From: Paenibacillus sophorae
Lineage (GTDB): Bacteria; Bacillota; Bacilli; Paenibacillales; Paenibacillaceae
Assembly: GCF_018966525.1 (NCBI RefSeq)
Contig: NZ_CP076607.1
Location: forward strand, 2,046,001 to 2,110,000
Direction: 5' to 3'
Length of the DNA: 64,000 bases
A program made the position numbers and the translations under genes. Positions 43,955 to 52,849 of the stretch are shown here, in pieces; position 1 is the stretch's first letter; every line of letters begins with the position of its first letter. The notes beneath the pieces are model-generated. The model did not search any database and was not told the origin of the DNA. It was given only the letters and a program-made list of their open reading frames with translations.

Positions 43955-45310
43955 ATGTCCAAAAAAATCAGTTTTGATTACAGCAAAGCCCTATCCTTCA
44001 TTAATCAGCACGAAATCGACTATTTTGCAGCGCCCATCAAATTAGCCCATGAGCAGTTGCATACCAAAACTGGCACAGGTTCCGACTATACCGGATGGAT
44101 TGATCTTCCCCACGACTACGATAAAGAAGAGTTCGCCCGCATTCAGGCGGCCGCGAAGAAAATTCAGAGCGACTCCGATGTGCTGATCGTTATCGGCATC
44201 GGCGGTTCTTACCTGGGAGCCCGCGCAGCGATTGAATCGCTGACCCATTCTTTCTACAACAATCTGGAGAAGGGCAAGCGGAAGACTCCCGAAGTTTATT
44301 TTGCAGGAAACAATATCAGCTCGACTTATCTCACCCATTTGATTAATCTTCTTGAAGGCAAGGATTTCTCGGTCAACGTCATTTCCAAATCCGGCACGAC
44401 TACCGAGCCTGCGATTGCTTTCCGGGTGTTCCGCGCTGAGCTTGAGAAGAAATACGGCAAGGAAGAAGCTCGCAAGCGTATCTACGCTACAACCGACAAG
44501 GCAAAAGGCGCGCTCAAGACACTCGCTAACGAAGAGGGTTATGAGTCGTTCATTATTCCGGACGATGTGGGCGGACGCTTTTCCGTACTGACCGCGGTTG
44601 GTCTGCTGCCGATTGCCGCTGCCGGCATCGACATCGAAGAAATGATGAAAGGCGCCGCCGCCGCCGCTGACGAGTTCAACAATCCGGATGTGGCGACTAA
44701 CCAGAGCTATAAATACGCAGCCGTCCGCAACGCTCTTTACCGCAAAGGCAAAACGACGGAAATTCTCGTAAACTACGAGCCGTCGCTTCATTACGTATCG
44801 GAATGGTGGAAGCAGCTGTTCGGCGAGAGCGAAGGCAAGGACTTCAAAGGCATTTATCCATCCTCCGTGGATTTCTCGACAGACCTGCACTCGATGGGAC
44901 AATTCATTCAAGAGGGCAACCGCAACATTTTTGAGACGGTTATCCAAGTGGATCAAGTTCGGGAACATATTACAATTGAGAGCGATCCGGACGATCTGGA
45001 CGGACTCAACTTCCTGGCCGGACAGACCGTTGACTTCGTGAACAAGAAGGCGTTCCAAGGCACGCTGCTTGCGCATACGGACGGGCAAGTTCCAAACCTG
45101 GTTGTCACGATCCCGGATCAAACGCCTTACAGCTTTGGCTATCTCGTATACTTCTTTGAAAAAGCCTGCGGTATCAGCGGATACCTGCTTGGCGTCAACC
45201 CGTTCGACCAACCGGGCGTAGAAGCGTACAAGAAGAACATGTTCGCGCTGCTCGGCAAGCCGGGGTACGAGAAAGAAAAAGCGGAACTGGAAGCCAGACT
45301 TACCGAGTAG
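43955..45310 (+). CDS. pgi: Glucose-6-phosphate isomerase
   Basis: The protein has 451 residues from ATG 43955 after CAGGAGGG, the Firmicute length for this enzyme. Signatures are IGIGGSYLGARA, SKSGTTTEPAIAF, VGGRFSVLTAVGLLP, the catalytic Glu region EGNRNIFETV and GVNPFDQPGVEAYK. It interconverts glucose 6-phosphate and fructose 6-phosphate. A long antisense frame on the same bases is a codon-bias shadow. Confidence 0.97.
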   Translation: MSKKISFDYSKALSFINQHEIDYFAAPIKLAHEQLHTKTGTGSDYTGWIDLPHDYDKEEFARIQAAAKKIQSDSDVLIVIGIGGSYLGARAAIESLTHSFYNNLEKGKRKTPEVYFAGNNISSTYLTHLINLLEGKDFSVNVISKSGTTTEPAIAFRVFRAELEKKYGKEEARKRIYATTDKAKGALKTLANEEGYESFIIPDDVGGRFSVLTAVGLLPIAAAGIDIEEMMKGAAAAADEFNNPDVATNQSYKYAAVRNALYRKGKTTEILVNYEPSLHYVSEWWKQLFGESEGKDFKGIYPSSVDFSTDLHSMGQFIQEGNRNIFETVIQVDQVREHITIESDPDDLDGLNFLAGQTVDFVNKKAFQGTLLAHTDGQVPNLVVTIPDQTPYSFGYLVYFFEKACGISGYLLGVNPFDQPGVEAYKKNMFALLGKPGYEKEKAELEARLTE

Positions 45311-45353
45311 TACGCGATCTCTCCACGACATAACATAACTAAGCGATCCACTG

Positions 45354-45392
45354 GGAGCAGTCCATAGGTAATCCAATACCGCGGGCTGCTCC
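45354..45392 (+). terminator. Possible terminator after pgi
   Basis: GGAGCAGTCC pairs with GGGCTGCTCC (one wobble) across a 19-base loop. Only TCGTATAT follows, so termination would be weak. Confidence 0.4.
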
Positions 45393-45436
45393 TCGTATAT
45401 ATCAAGTCATCATAGGGAATAAGGAATGAATGTATT

Positions 45437-46069
45437 ATGCTGGAACAATACCGGACAGTGCGCTCTTCCGGTTCCAAGGAAATCGTTATCCGCAAGTCGC
45501 GATTTATCGGACATGTCATGCCGGTAGAGACGGAAGAAGAAGCCAATCAGTTTATTGAGGATATCAAGAAAAAGCATTGGAATGCCACGCATAACTGTTC
45601 CGCTTATATGATCGGGGAACGGGACGAAATTCAGAAGCAGTCGGACGACGGGGAGCCGAGCGGTACGGCGGGGAAGCCCATTCTGGAGGTCATTCGCAGC
45701 CAAGGCATCAAAAATGCGGCTATAGTCGTTACACGTTACTTCGGTGGAATCATGCTTGGAGCGGGGGGCCTGATTCGGGCCTACACGGACGGCGCCGTAC
45801 TGGCGCTTGAAGCCGGCGAGGTCATCACCCGCGTTCTGCACCGTGAAGTGTTTGTGGAATTGGACTATACCTGGCTCGGCAAGGTCGAGAATGAACTAAG
45901 GACCCGCGGATCAAAGACTGGCGAAACGGAGTTCACTGACAAGGTTAAGCTGACATGTCTGCCGCGGAATGAAGATGCCGATGCCTTTAAGGCATGGATA
46001 ACGGATTTGACCCAAGGACAAGCGGTTGTAACGGAAGGCAGGCAGCTTTACTACAGCGAAGGGGAATAA
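45437..46069 (+). CDS. YigZ/YvyE family (IMPACT) protein
   Basis: The protein has 210 residues from ATG 45437. The N-terminal UPF0029 domain includes IRKSRFIGHV, HNCSAYMIG, QKQSDDGEPSGTAG and VVTRYFGGIMLGAGGLIRAY. The C-terminal alpha/beta domain (DUF1949) is at about 140-200. Proteins of this family are related to the eukaryotic translation regulator IMPACT. The bacterial role is not fixed, though proline dipeptidase and ribosome-linked functions have been proposed. It is directly followed by the TetR regulator, four bases later. Confidence 0.9.
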   Translation: MLEQYRTVRSSGSKEIVIRKSRFIGHVMPVETEEEANQFIEDIKKKHWNATHNCSAYMIGERDEIQKQSDDGEPSGTAGKPILEVIRSQGIKNAAIVVTRYFGGIMLGAGGLIRAYTDGAVLALEAGEVITRVLHREVFVELDYTWLGKVENELRTRGSKTGETEFTDKVKLTCLPRNEDADAFKAWITDLTQGQAVVTEGRQLYYSEGE

Positions 46070-46073
46070 AATT

Positions 46074-46655
46074 ATGGCTAGAAGAGCAGTGGAACAGGAG
46101 TTGTCGAGAGAAAGGATTCTGGAGGCGGCTAGACACCTTTTCATTACCAAGGGTTATCGGGCCATCTCCATGCGCAGCATAGGTCAACATCTGGGATACA
46201 GTCATGGATCTCTCTATTATCACTTCAAGGAAAAGGCGGAGTTGTTCTATGCCATTGTGGTTGATGATTTCAATCATGTGGCGACGCTGCTCGGCGAGGC
46301 GATGAATAGACCTCCGGAAGAAGGAGTAGGCAAAGTGGAACAGTTGATGCTGGAGTTTATCCGCTTCGGGCTGGACCACCCATATCAATACGAAATTATG
46401 TTCATGATCCGGGATGAGGAGCTGCTGGCTTACTGTCGCGCGGAACAGGGGAAATGTTTCGATCTGTTCTCCGGCATGGTGCGCCGCTATCTAAAAGAAG
46501 AGGGCTATGTGCCGGAAGATTGGCAGAGTGTGCCGCTGACCCTGTTCTTGTCTGCCCACGGATTTATCTCTTATTACATTCAGGACAAAATCAAGTTTGA
46601 CGATGTGAAATCGGCGGCGTTATCGCATGTCCGGGTGCTGTGCCGCAGTTTGTAA
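46074..46655 (+). CDS. TetR-family transcriptional regulator
   Basis: The protein has 193 residues from ATG 46074. Residues 8-55 form the TetR helix-turn-helix (RILEAARHLFITKGY, then MRSIGQHLGYSHGSLYYHFKEK). The ligand-binding part ends near DKIKFDDVKSAALSHV. It lies in an operon with the YigZ gene, four bases apart, and may control that pair. No operator palindrome was found upstream of 45437. The ligand is unknown. Confidence 0.9.
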   Translation: MARRAVEQELSRERILEAARHLFITKGYRAISMRSIGQHLGYSHGSLYYHFKEKAELFYAIVVDDFNHVATLLGEAMNRPPEEGVGKVEQLMLEFIRFGLDHPYQYEIMFMIRDEELLAYCRAEQGKCFDLFSGMVRRYLKEEGYVPEDWQSVPLTLFLSAHGFISYYIQDKIKFDDVKSAALSHVRVLCRSL

Positions 46656-46739
46656 TGTATATTTTTTTCCTTTTGCGCTTTACGGCTGTGCATTGGTAAT
46701 CGAGTGCTCCTCTGCCCTGTAAAAGCAAAAATTGCCAGA

Positions 46740-46789
46740 CAAGTAAAAGACCGATTCGGTGTCTTACTCCGAAATCGGCCTTTTACTTG
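46740..46789. terminator. Bidirectional terminator
   Basis: CAAGTAAAAGACCGATTCGG pairs with CCGAAATCGGCCTTTTACTTG (one bulge) around a nine-base loop between convergent genes. Confidence 0.8.
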
Positions 46790-46799
46790 TGCCCGGAAA

Positions 46800-47201
46800 C
46801 TATCCTTCAATGATCTTCACATAATACTGCCGGCGTCTTGGTCCGTCGAACTCGCAAAAATAAATACCCTGCCACCGTCCCAGCAGCAGCTCCCCTTCAT
46901 GGATGATGATGCTCTGGGATGGACCCGCTGTAATCGATTTGAGATGCGACGCCGTATTGCCTTCCGCATGACGGTACTTTGGATGCTCCCAAGGAAATAC
47001 CTCATCCAGACGCATCAGCACATCATGCTTCACGTCGGGATCGGCGTTCTCGTTAATTGCAATGCCGGAGGTCGTGTGGGGGCAATATACAACCGCTATT
47101 CCGTTCTGCACGCCGCTTTTTCTTACATAAGAAATGACCTCTCTGGTAATATCCCGCAGTTCATCCCGCTTGCTTGTTGAAATCTCGAACGTATGCAGCA
47201 T
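46800..47201 (-). CDS. YjbQ family protein (UPF0047, thiamine phosphate synthase-like)
   Basis: The protein has 133 residues from ATG 47201, after AAAGGGG on the minus strand; an upstream in-frame ATG at 47231 is less well placed. The conserved motifs are CPHTTSGIAINENADPDV, then DEVFPWEHPKYRHAEGNT and GPSQSIIIHEGELLLGRWQG. YjbQ proteins form trimers, and some have weak thiamine phosphate synthase activity, but the physiological role is unclear. It is convergent with the TetR gene. Confidence 0.9.
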   Translation of the reverse strand: MLHTFEISTSKRDELRDITREVISYVRKSGVQNGIAVVYCPHTTSGIAINENADPDVKHDVLMRLDEVFPWEHPKYRHAEGNTASHLKSITAGPSQSIIIHEGELLLGRWQGIYFCEFDGPRRRQYYVKIIEG

Positions 47202-47274
47202 GGCGGCTTCCCCTTTCTTAATCGGTTTCAAACCCTTTCAAGAACTATTTTAACCTAAAATGGCTCAAAAGTAA

Positions 47275-47341
47275 TTGACGGTGGCAAGAGGTCAGTGGTA
47301 AAGTAGTGATAATTATTAAACCCAGTATATTAATAGGAATT
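47275..47341 (+). promoter_or_regulatory. cysT promoter with CymR-like operator
   Basis: TTGACG (47275-47280) and TAAAGT (47299-47304) are 18 bases apart. Downstream, at 47317-47341, lies TAAACCCAGTATATTAATAG followed by GAATT. This resembles the CymR consensus, which has TAA near the left end and GGAATT at the right. CymR represses sulfur-uptake genes when cysteine is plentiful, so repression over the start site is reasonable. This is inference. Confidence 0.45.
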
Positions 47342-47400
47342 ATTTATCGGCACATGGCTAGTATACCGACCCGTCAACCGGAGGTAGGAGGACTTAACTA

Positions 47401-48213
47401 TTGAATTCACTGCTAAGACACAAGGGATGGACCTGGGGATTCCGATCCACAATTTTGCTGTATTTTGTCGTATTAATCGTGCTTCCGATTCTTGGCGTCT
47501 ACTACAACTCATTTTCGCTCGGTCTCAAAAATTTTGTCGAAAGCATATCTGACCCGATCGCCTGGCGATCTGTGCTGCTTACACTGAGACTGGCGCTTAT
47601 TGCGGCCATTATCAATGTCGCTCTGGGCACTATGATCGCCTGGGTGCTGGTCCGCTACAAATTTCCCCTAAGGCCGCTGCTTAACAGTCTGGTAGATCTG
47701 CCATTCGCTCTGCCGACTGCAGTTGGAGGACTGATGATTCTTCTGCTGCTCGGCCCGGGAAGCCTGATCGGAGGAGCGGCGGAATCGCTAGGTTTGGAAA
47801 TCGTCTTCCATCAGCCGGCCATTGTGATTGCGATGATCTTCGTAACGTTTCCTTTTGTGATCCGGGCGGTACAACCGCTGCTGGAAGAGCTTGACCCTTC
47901 CGAGGAAGAGGCAGCCTACACGATGGGAGCCACGGGCATTCGGGTATTCCGGAAGGTTATTTTGCCGTCAATGGCACCCGGAATGATTGGAGGCGGCATG
48001 CTTGCCTTCTCCAGAGCTCTGGCTGAATTTGGAGCGGTAGTACTGGTAGCGGGCAATATTCCGGGGCGTACTCTCGTCTCGTCGGTCTTCATCTATGGAG
48101 AGGTGGAGAGCGACAATCCTACGGGAGCAGCGGCCGTATCCATCATTTTGCTGACCCTATCCTTCCTGATCCTCTGGCTGATCAATATGGCACAGATGAG
48201 GGGGAGAAGATGA
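47401..48213 (+). CDS. cysT: Sulfate/thiosulfate ABC transporter permease CysT
   Basis: The protein has 270 residues from TTG 47401, nine bases after AGGAGG. It has six hydrophobic helices. The permease signature is EEEAAYTMGATGIRVFRKVILP, and FSRALAEFGAVVLVAGNIPGRT matches CysT/CysU. It forms a heterodimer with CysW in the membrane and receives sulfate or thiosulfate from the lipoprotein. It overlaps the next gene by four bases. Confidence 0.93.
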   Translation: MNSLLRHKGWTWGFRSTILLYFVVLIVLPILGVYYNSFSLGLKNFVESISDPIAWRSVLLTLRLALIAAIINVALGTMIAWVLVRYKFPLRPLLNSLVDLPFALPTAVGGLMILLLLGPGSLIGGAAESLGLEIVFHQPAIVIAMIFVTFPFVIRAVQPLLEELDPSEEEAAYTMGATGIRVFRKVILPSMAPGMIGGGMLAFSRALAEFGAVVLVAGNIPGRTLVSSVFIYGEVESDNPTGAAAVSIILLTLSFLILWLINMAQMRGRR

Positions 48214-49010
48214 TGAGACGGCTGTGGATTGGACTAACATATATCATTTTCTTTCTGTTGATAGCCGCTCCCCTGGGCAAGATGATTACGGGTGCCTTCA
48301 GCCAGGGCCTTTCTGGATTCTGGGAGGCCCTGACAAGGCCGGAGGCGCTGCATGCGCTGATGATGACGGCTCTGGTTGTTATAGCGGTGACGGTGCTGAA
48401 CACGTTGTTCGGCATTATGACGGCTCTGTATCTTGTTCGGGCTGACTGGTTGGGCTCCCGGCTGAAGAGTCTGCTCAACAGTATTGTCGATCTGCCGTAT
48501 GCGGTGTCGCCTGTCATTGGCGGATTGATGATCGTCCTGCTGCTCGGTCCGGACAGCGCACTCGGTGCGGTGTTTGAACATATTGGCTTCAATATCGTCT
48601 ATGCCTTCCCCGGAATGGTCATTGCCACCCTGTTCGTCACATTTCCGCTGATGGTCAGGGAAGTGATGCCCGTTCTGCAGGAAATCGGCGGACAGCAGGA
48701 GGAGGCCGCTTCAACGCTTGGAGCGCATGGGTGGACGACCTTCTGGAAGGTGACCTGGCCTTCGATCCAATGGGCGGTAATCTACGGCGTCATTCTTACG
48801 GTTGCCCGCTCGCTGGGTGAATTCGGGGCCGTGCTGGTCGTCTCGGGCAATATTATGAACAAGACCCAGACCGCGACGACGCTGGTTTACCAGGATGTCG
48901 AGAACTTTAATGTAACGGCGGCGGGCGGCGTCGCGCTGGTGTTGGCCGCTTTTTCGGTAGGACTTCTACTGCTCATGGAATGGAGCAAGAAAAGAAAGGA
49001 AGTGCGTTAA
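48210..49010 (+). CDS. cysW: Sulfate/thiosulfate ABC transporter permease CysW
   Basis: The protein has 266 residues from ATG 48210, overlapping the cysT stop. Six helices are seen. Its signature is EEAASTLGAHGWTTFWKVTWP, then ARSLGEFGAVLVVSGNIMNKTQTAT, which is typical of CysW. It is the partner of CysT, so both subunits of the channel are present. The next gene starts two bases after the stop. Confidence 0.93.
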   Translation: MMRRLWIGLTYIIFFLLIAAPLGKMITGAFSQGLSGFWEALTRPEALHALMMTALVVIAVTVLNTLFGIMTALYLVRADWLGSRLKSLLNSIVDLPYAVSPVIGGLMIVLLLGPDSALGAVFEHIGFNIVYAFPGMVIATLFVTFPLMVREVMPVLQEIGGQQEEAASTLGAHGWTTFWKVTWPSIQWAVIYGVILTVARSLGEFGAVLVVSGNIMNKTQTATTLVYQDVENFNVTAAGGVALVLAAFSVGLLLLMEWSKKRKEVR

Positions 49011-49012
49011 TC

Positions 49013-50077
49013 ATGCACGTGGAAGTACGCGGTCTGAACAAGCATTTTGGCAATTTTCATGCGGTAAAGGATGTCAGCTTTGAAATTACGAAAGGTCATT
49101 TGATTGGACTGCTTGGCCCGAGCGGCGGCGGTAAAACGTCGATCCTGCGGATGCTGGCAGGCCTCGAAACGCCGGATGCCGGCGAAATTGTCTTCCATGG
49201 CCAGGTAGTCAACAATCTGCCGCCGCAGGAGCGCGGGATCGGCTTCGTGTTCCAGAATTACGCGCTTTTCAAGCATATGACGGTATTCGACAATATTGCC
49301 TTCGGGCTGAAAGTGAAAAAAGCGAATAAAAGCTTCATCCGCGACCGTGTGATGGAACTGGTGGAGCTGACGGGGCTTAAAGGCTTCGAGAAACGGTATC
49401 CGCAGCAGCTGTCAGGCGGACAGCGCCAGCGGGTGGCGTTCGCCCGGGCGCTTGCGCCGGAGCCGCAGCTGCTGCTGCTCGACGAGCCGTTTGCTGCGAT
49501 CGACGCCAAGATTCGTCAAGAGCTCCGTTCCTGGCTGCGGGAACTGATCGAACGCGTCGGAATCACTTCGATATTCGTGACGCATGACCAGGACGAAGCA
49601 ATCGAAGTCGCTGACGAGATTATGATTATCAACCAGGGCCGTCTGGAACAGAAGGGCACGCCATGGGATATTTACAAGGAGCCGAAGACGACATTCGTGG
49701 CAACCTTTATCGGCGAGTCTACTCTGATCGAAAACGCCGCCGAATTGAAAGGGTTCAAGCCTGCTGAGGGCAGCCAGCCTACGAAAGCGCTGATCCGTCC
49801 CGAATACATCGAGGTAGGTGATCGCGAGGAGTTCAGTGTGGCTTCTGCAACCGAGAAGGGAATCGTCAAGCATCTGCAATTCCGGGGCAGTGAATGGCTG
49901 GTCGAGGTGGAAGTGAACGGCCACAAGCTGGTAACCTACCGTTCACTGGAGAAGGAGACGCTGCAGGTGGGGCAGGAGATTGCCGTACTGGTGCACCGCG
50001 CATACCTGTTTAACGACGAGCGCAGCTGGATTCAGGAGAACAGCCTGAAGGAAGACCCGATGCCGGTATACATTTAA
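49013..50077 (+). CDS. cysA: Sulfate/thiosulfate ABC transporter ATPase CysA
   Basis: The protein has 354 residues from ATG 49013; an upstream frame from 48980 overlaps cysW and is rejected. The ABC motifs are in order: Walker A GPSGGGKTS, Q-loop FVFQNYALFKHM, signature LSGGQRQRVAFARAL, Walker B LLLLDEPFAAID and the switch THDQDEA. The C-terminal 100 residues are a TOBE-like regulatory domain (YRSLEKETLQVGQEIAVL). It powers the CysTW channel. Confidence 0.95.
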   Translation: MHVEVRGLNKHFGNFHAVKDVSFEITKGHLIGLLGPSGGGKTSILRMLAGLETPDAGEIVFHGQVVNNLPPQERGIGFVFQNYALFKHMTVFDNIAFGLKVKKANKSFIRDRVMELVELTGLKGFEKRYPQQLSGGQRQRVAFARALAPEPQLLLLDEPFAAIDAKIRQELRSWLRELIERVGITSIFVTHDQDEAIEVADEIMIINQGRLEQKGTPWDIYKEPKTTFVATFIGESTLIENAAELKGFKPAEGSQPTKALIRPEYIEVGDREEFSVASATEKGIVKHLQFRGSEWLVEVEVNGHKLVTYRSLEKETLQVGQEIAVLVHRAYLFNDERSWIQENSLKEDPMPVYI

Positions 50078-50090
50078 AATATAAGAATCC

Positions 50091-50151
50091 CCCCGCAAAG
50101 TAATCGGCAGCTAGCTTTGAAAGCATCGGGATCACTTTGTGGGGTATTTTT
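50091..50151 (+). terminator. Hairpin between cysA and the sulfate-binding gene
   Basis: CCCCGCAAAGT pairs with ACTTTGTGGGG (one mismatch) with a long loop, followed by TATTTTTATC. It lies between cysA and the lipoprotein gene and may partly stop transcription, so that the binding protein is expressed at a different level. Confidence 0.65.
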
Positions 50152-50170
50152 ATCAGGAATGAGGCTTGGA

Positions 50171-51226
50171 ATGAAGCATTTCAAAAGGAGCAGACAACTG
50201 CACGGATGGCTTGCCGTATTGCTGCTGGCGCTTACAATCTCCGGCTGCGGGAATAAAGTTAGCAGCCAGGCGGACGCGGCGTCAAAAAGCGATGTAACTC
50301 TAGTTATTGGTGCATACAGCGTGGCAAAGGATGCGATGGCGGATATTTTGCCGCTGTTTGCGGAGAAGTGGAAGGCTGAAACAGGACAGACGATAACGTT
50401 CCAGCAGTCGTACGAGGCTTCAGGAACCCAGGCCCGGGCAATTGCCGGCGGGTTCGAGGCTGATGTGACGCTTCTCGCGATGGAGGGCGATGTCGACAAG
50501 CTCGTCAAGGCGGGGTTTGTGGACTCATCCTGGAAGAAGCGGGGCGAGAACGGCATGGTGACGCGTTCGGTTGTCGTGATAGGGACGCGCGAAGGCAACC
50601 CGAAGGGAATTAAGGATTTTGCCGATTTGACCAAACCCGGCATCAAAGTGCTGTACCCTAATCCGAAGACCTCTGGCGGCGCGCAGTGGGATATCAACGC
50701 AATCTATGGCGCGGGGTTGAAGCAGTCGGAGGAAAAGGAAGGTCTTAAGGACCCGGCGGCAGCCAAGAGCTTTCTGACAAGCGTACACGCCAATGTGGAG
50801 TCGCTGGATAAGAGCGGACGCGCATCGATGGCTGCGTTCGAGTATGGCGTGGGTGATGTTATTGTAACCTATGAGAATGAACTGCTGGCACGGATTGCCC
50901 AGGGCGTGAAGTACGAGGTGGTCATTCCCAAGGATACAATTCTGATTGAGAATCCGGCGGCGGTGGTCGATAAATACGTCGATAAGCATGGCACGCGGGA
51001 GGCGGCCGAGGCTTTCGTGAACTTCCTGCTGACGTCTGAGGCGCAGGAGATCTTCGCAAAGCACGGATTCCGGCCCGTTGACCAAGAAGTGTACGAGGCG
51101 AACAAGAGCCGGTTCCCTGTTCCCCCGGGATTATTCGATATCAGCTACCTGGGCGGATGGGACAAGGTGCGGAGCACGCTGTACTCGAAACGGGGTGTAT
51201 GGTACCAGGTGCTTGCGGGGATTTAA
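50171..51226 (+). CDS. Sulfate/thiosulfate-binding lipoprotein (CysP/Sbp-like)
   Basis: The protein has 351 residues from ATG 50171; the upstream frame from 50117 crosses the hairpin. The lipobox is LTISGCGN, with the acylated Cys near residue 24. The binding domain is of the CysP/Sbp type: FQQSYEASGTQARAI, GFEADVTLLAM, YPNPKTSGGAQWDINAIYG and EGVGDVI-like segments near ITYENE. It delivers sulfate or thiosulfate to CysTW. In many genomes this gene comes first (cysP), but here it is last. Confidence 0.93.
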   Translation: MKHFKRSRQLHGWLAVLLLALTISGCGNKVSSQADAASKSDVTLVIGAYSVAKDAMADILPLFAEKWKAETGQTITFQQSYEASGTQARAIAGGFEADVTLLAMEGDVDKLVKAGFVDSSWKKRGENGMVTRSVVVIGTREGNPKGIKDFADLTKPGIKVLYPNPKTSGGAQWDINAIYGAGLKQSEEKEGLKDPAAAKSFLTSVHANVESLDKSGRASMAAFEYGVGDVIVTYENELLARIAQGVKYEVVIPKDTILIENPAAVVDKYVDKHGTREAAEAFVNFLLTSEAQEIFAKHGFRPVDQEVYEANKSRFPVPPGLFDISYLGGWDKVRSTLYSKRGVWYQVLAGI

Positions 51227-51237
51227 AAAGAGTATCA

Positions 51238-51271
51238 GCAGACCGTTCTTCAGAGAACGGTCTGCTTTTTA
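51238..51271 (+). terminator. Terminator after the cys operon
   Basis: A perfect hairpin, AGCAGACCGTTCT-TCAG-AGAACGGTCTGCT, is followed by TTTTA. It ends the sulfate uptake operon. Confidence 0.9.
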
Positions 51272-51432
51272 TCTAGAGCCTGAGATAACCAATTGTTTGC
51301 GTGCAGCCCCAATCTCGTTGAACAGCCTTGACTCGCTTAGGAGTTGCGACCGATTATGCAGATAGCGTTTCCTATTTTATAATATTAGAAAGATTATACA
51401 TTCTGAGCGAGGATAGAAGGGGGAGAACGAGA

Positions 51433-52206
51433 ATGGATACTTTAATGTTCTTGGGTACGGGCGACGCCATGGGTACGCCAAGAGTATACTGCGGCTGTCC
51501 GGTATGCGAGGAAGCGAGAACAGGCGGAATGAACGCTCGGCTGCGATCCTCCGTGCTGGTGGATAATGGAGACGATTTCTTCGTAATCGATTGCGGGCCG
51601 GACTGGCGGCGGCAGATGGAGGCGCTGAATATTCGCGTCATGCGCAGGCTGCTGGTGACCCATGGCCACTTCGACCATATCGGCGGTCTGCCGGAATGGG
51701 CGGATGCCTGCCGCTGGACGGGGATCAAGGGAGAGCTGTATGCGCCGGCGGAGGTCATTCCGGTCATTTTGCGGCAGTATCCTTGGCTGGGAAGCCAGAT
51801 CGAGCTGATGCCCCTTGATGAAGGGATAATGCTGGACGGATGGCAAATCGCTGCTTGGAGGGTAAATCACGGCAAGAACGGCTACTCCTACGCTTTTCGG
51901 CTGGAAAAGGAAGGCTATGCCTGGGTATACTGCCCGGATTCAATTTCCTTGGGGGATGAGGAGACCCGGTTAATGGGGGAAGCGGATCTGCTTGTGTTGG
52001 GTACAAGCTTTTACCATGAGGAAGCTGAGCTGTCGACCCGTTCCGTCTATGATATGACCGAGGCGGCGGTGCTTCTTGCGGATGTGCAGCCGCGCCGCGC
52101 CGTTTATACACATATGTCGCATGATGTGGATCTGAGGAAGCCCTACAACCTGCCGGAAAATGTGGAGCTGGCGCGTACAGGGATGCGGATCAGCTTAGGA
52201 GGATAA
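51433..52206 (+). CDS. Metallo-beta-lactamase-fold hydrolase, PhnP-like
   Basis: The protein has 257 residues from ATG 51433 after AAGGGGGAG; an earlier frame from 51328 has no ribosome site. The start MDTLMFLGTGDAMGTPR with CGCPVC and GGMNARLRSS is typical of PhnP-like enzymes, with an extra zinc-binding Cys cluster. The metal motif is THGHFDHIGG, followed by YTHMSHD. These enzymes act as phosphodiesterases on cyclic phosphates such as phosphoribosyl compounds. The substrate here is not known. Confidence 0.85.
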   Translation: MDTLMFLGTGDAMGTPRVYCGCPVCEEARTGGMNARLRSSVLVDNGDDFFVIDCGPDWRRQMEALNIRVMRRLLVTHGHFDHIGGLPEWADACRWTGIKGELYAPAEVIPVILRQYPWLGSQIELMPLDEGIMLDGWQIAAWRVNHGKNGYSYAFRLEKEGYAWVYCPDSISLGDEETRLMGEADLLVLGTSFYHEEAELSTRSVYDMTEAAVLLADVQPRRAVYTHMSHDVDLRKPYNLPENVELARTGMRISLGG

Positions 52207-52241
52207 CCTGTAAAATCCGAAGACGTTGGAGATGATAAGCC

Positions 52242-52823
52242 TTGAAGAATGCAATCGACCCGATTATGATTTCTTTTCCCGAGAGCTTAGAGACGGATAG
52301 GCTGCTGATCCGCGCCCCGCTGTGGGGAGACGGAGCCGCGATGAACGAAGCGATCATCGAGAGCCTGGAGGAGCTGCGTCCGTGGATGCCTTTTGCCAGA
52401 AAGGCTCCCACCATGGAAGAATCGGAAGCCTTCGCCCGGCAGACGCGGCTGGATTTCCTGAAGCGCTCGGATCTGCATCTGAGAATTTTCAATAACCTTA
52501 CCGGAGAGTTCATCGGCTGCAGCGGCCTGCACCGGATCGATTGGGATATCCGCAGCTTCGAGATCGGCTACTGGATCAGGACTTCCTGTGCGGGGAACGG
52601 ATATATTACGGAGGCAGTGAAAGGAATTACCGATTTCGCCATTCGCGAACTTGCGGCGAACCGGATCGAGATCCGCTGTAACGCGAAGAACGTCAAAAGC
52701 GCGTCCGTGGCGGAACGTACGGGCTATACGCTGGAGGGCATTCTGAGAAACAACCGGCTGGCGGAGAACGGAGAGCTGGGCGATACTAAGGTGTACGCTA
52801 AGGTGCGGGGTTCAGAGTTTTAG
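52242..52823 (+). CDS. GNAT acetyltransferase, RimJ/RimL-like
   Basis: The protein has 193 residues from TTG 52242, after a GGAGATG site; ATG 52266 is an alternative. The pattern of the ribosomal-protein acetyltransferases is visible: ESLETDRLLIRAPLWGD, IGCSGLHRIDWDIRSFEIGYWI, then GNGYITEAVKGITDFAIRE and AERTGYTLEGILRNN. It likely acetylates an N-terminal amine or a small molecule. It is 36 bases after the hydrolase gene, and the two may be co-transcribed. Confidence 0.9.
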   Translation: MKNAIDPIMISFPESLETDRLLIRAPLWGDGAAMNEAIIESLEELRPWMPFARKAPTMEESEAFARQTRLDFLKRSDLHLRIFNNLTGEFIGCSGLHRIDWDIRSFEIGYWIRTSCAGNGYITEAVKGITDFAIRELAANRIEIRCNAKNVKSASVAERTGYTLEGILRNNRLAENGELGDTKVYAKVRGSEF

Positions 52824-52849
52824 AAGCCAGGGGGAGTAAAATATCCGCT

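Noticed and set aside
44042..45376. Antisense frame of 444 residues opposite pgi
   Set aside because: Pgi is complete and conserved on the plus strand. The antisense frame comes from codon bias and contains no motif.
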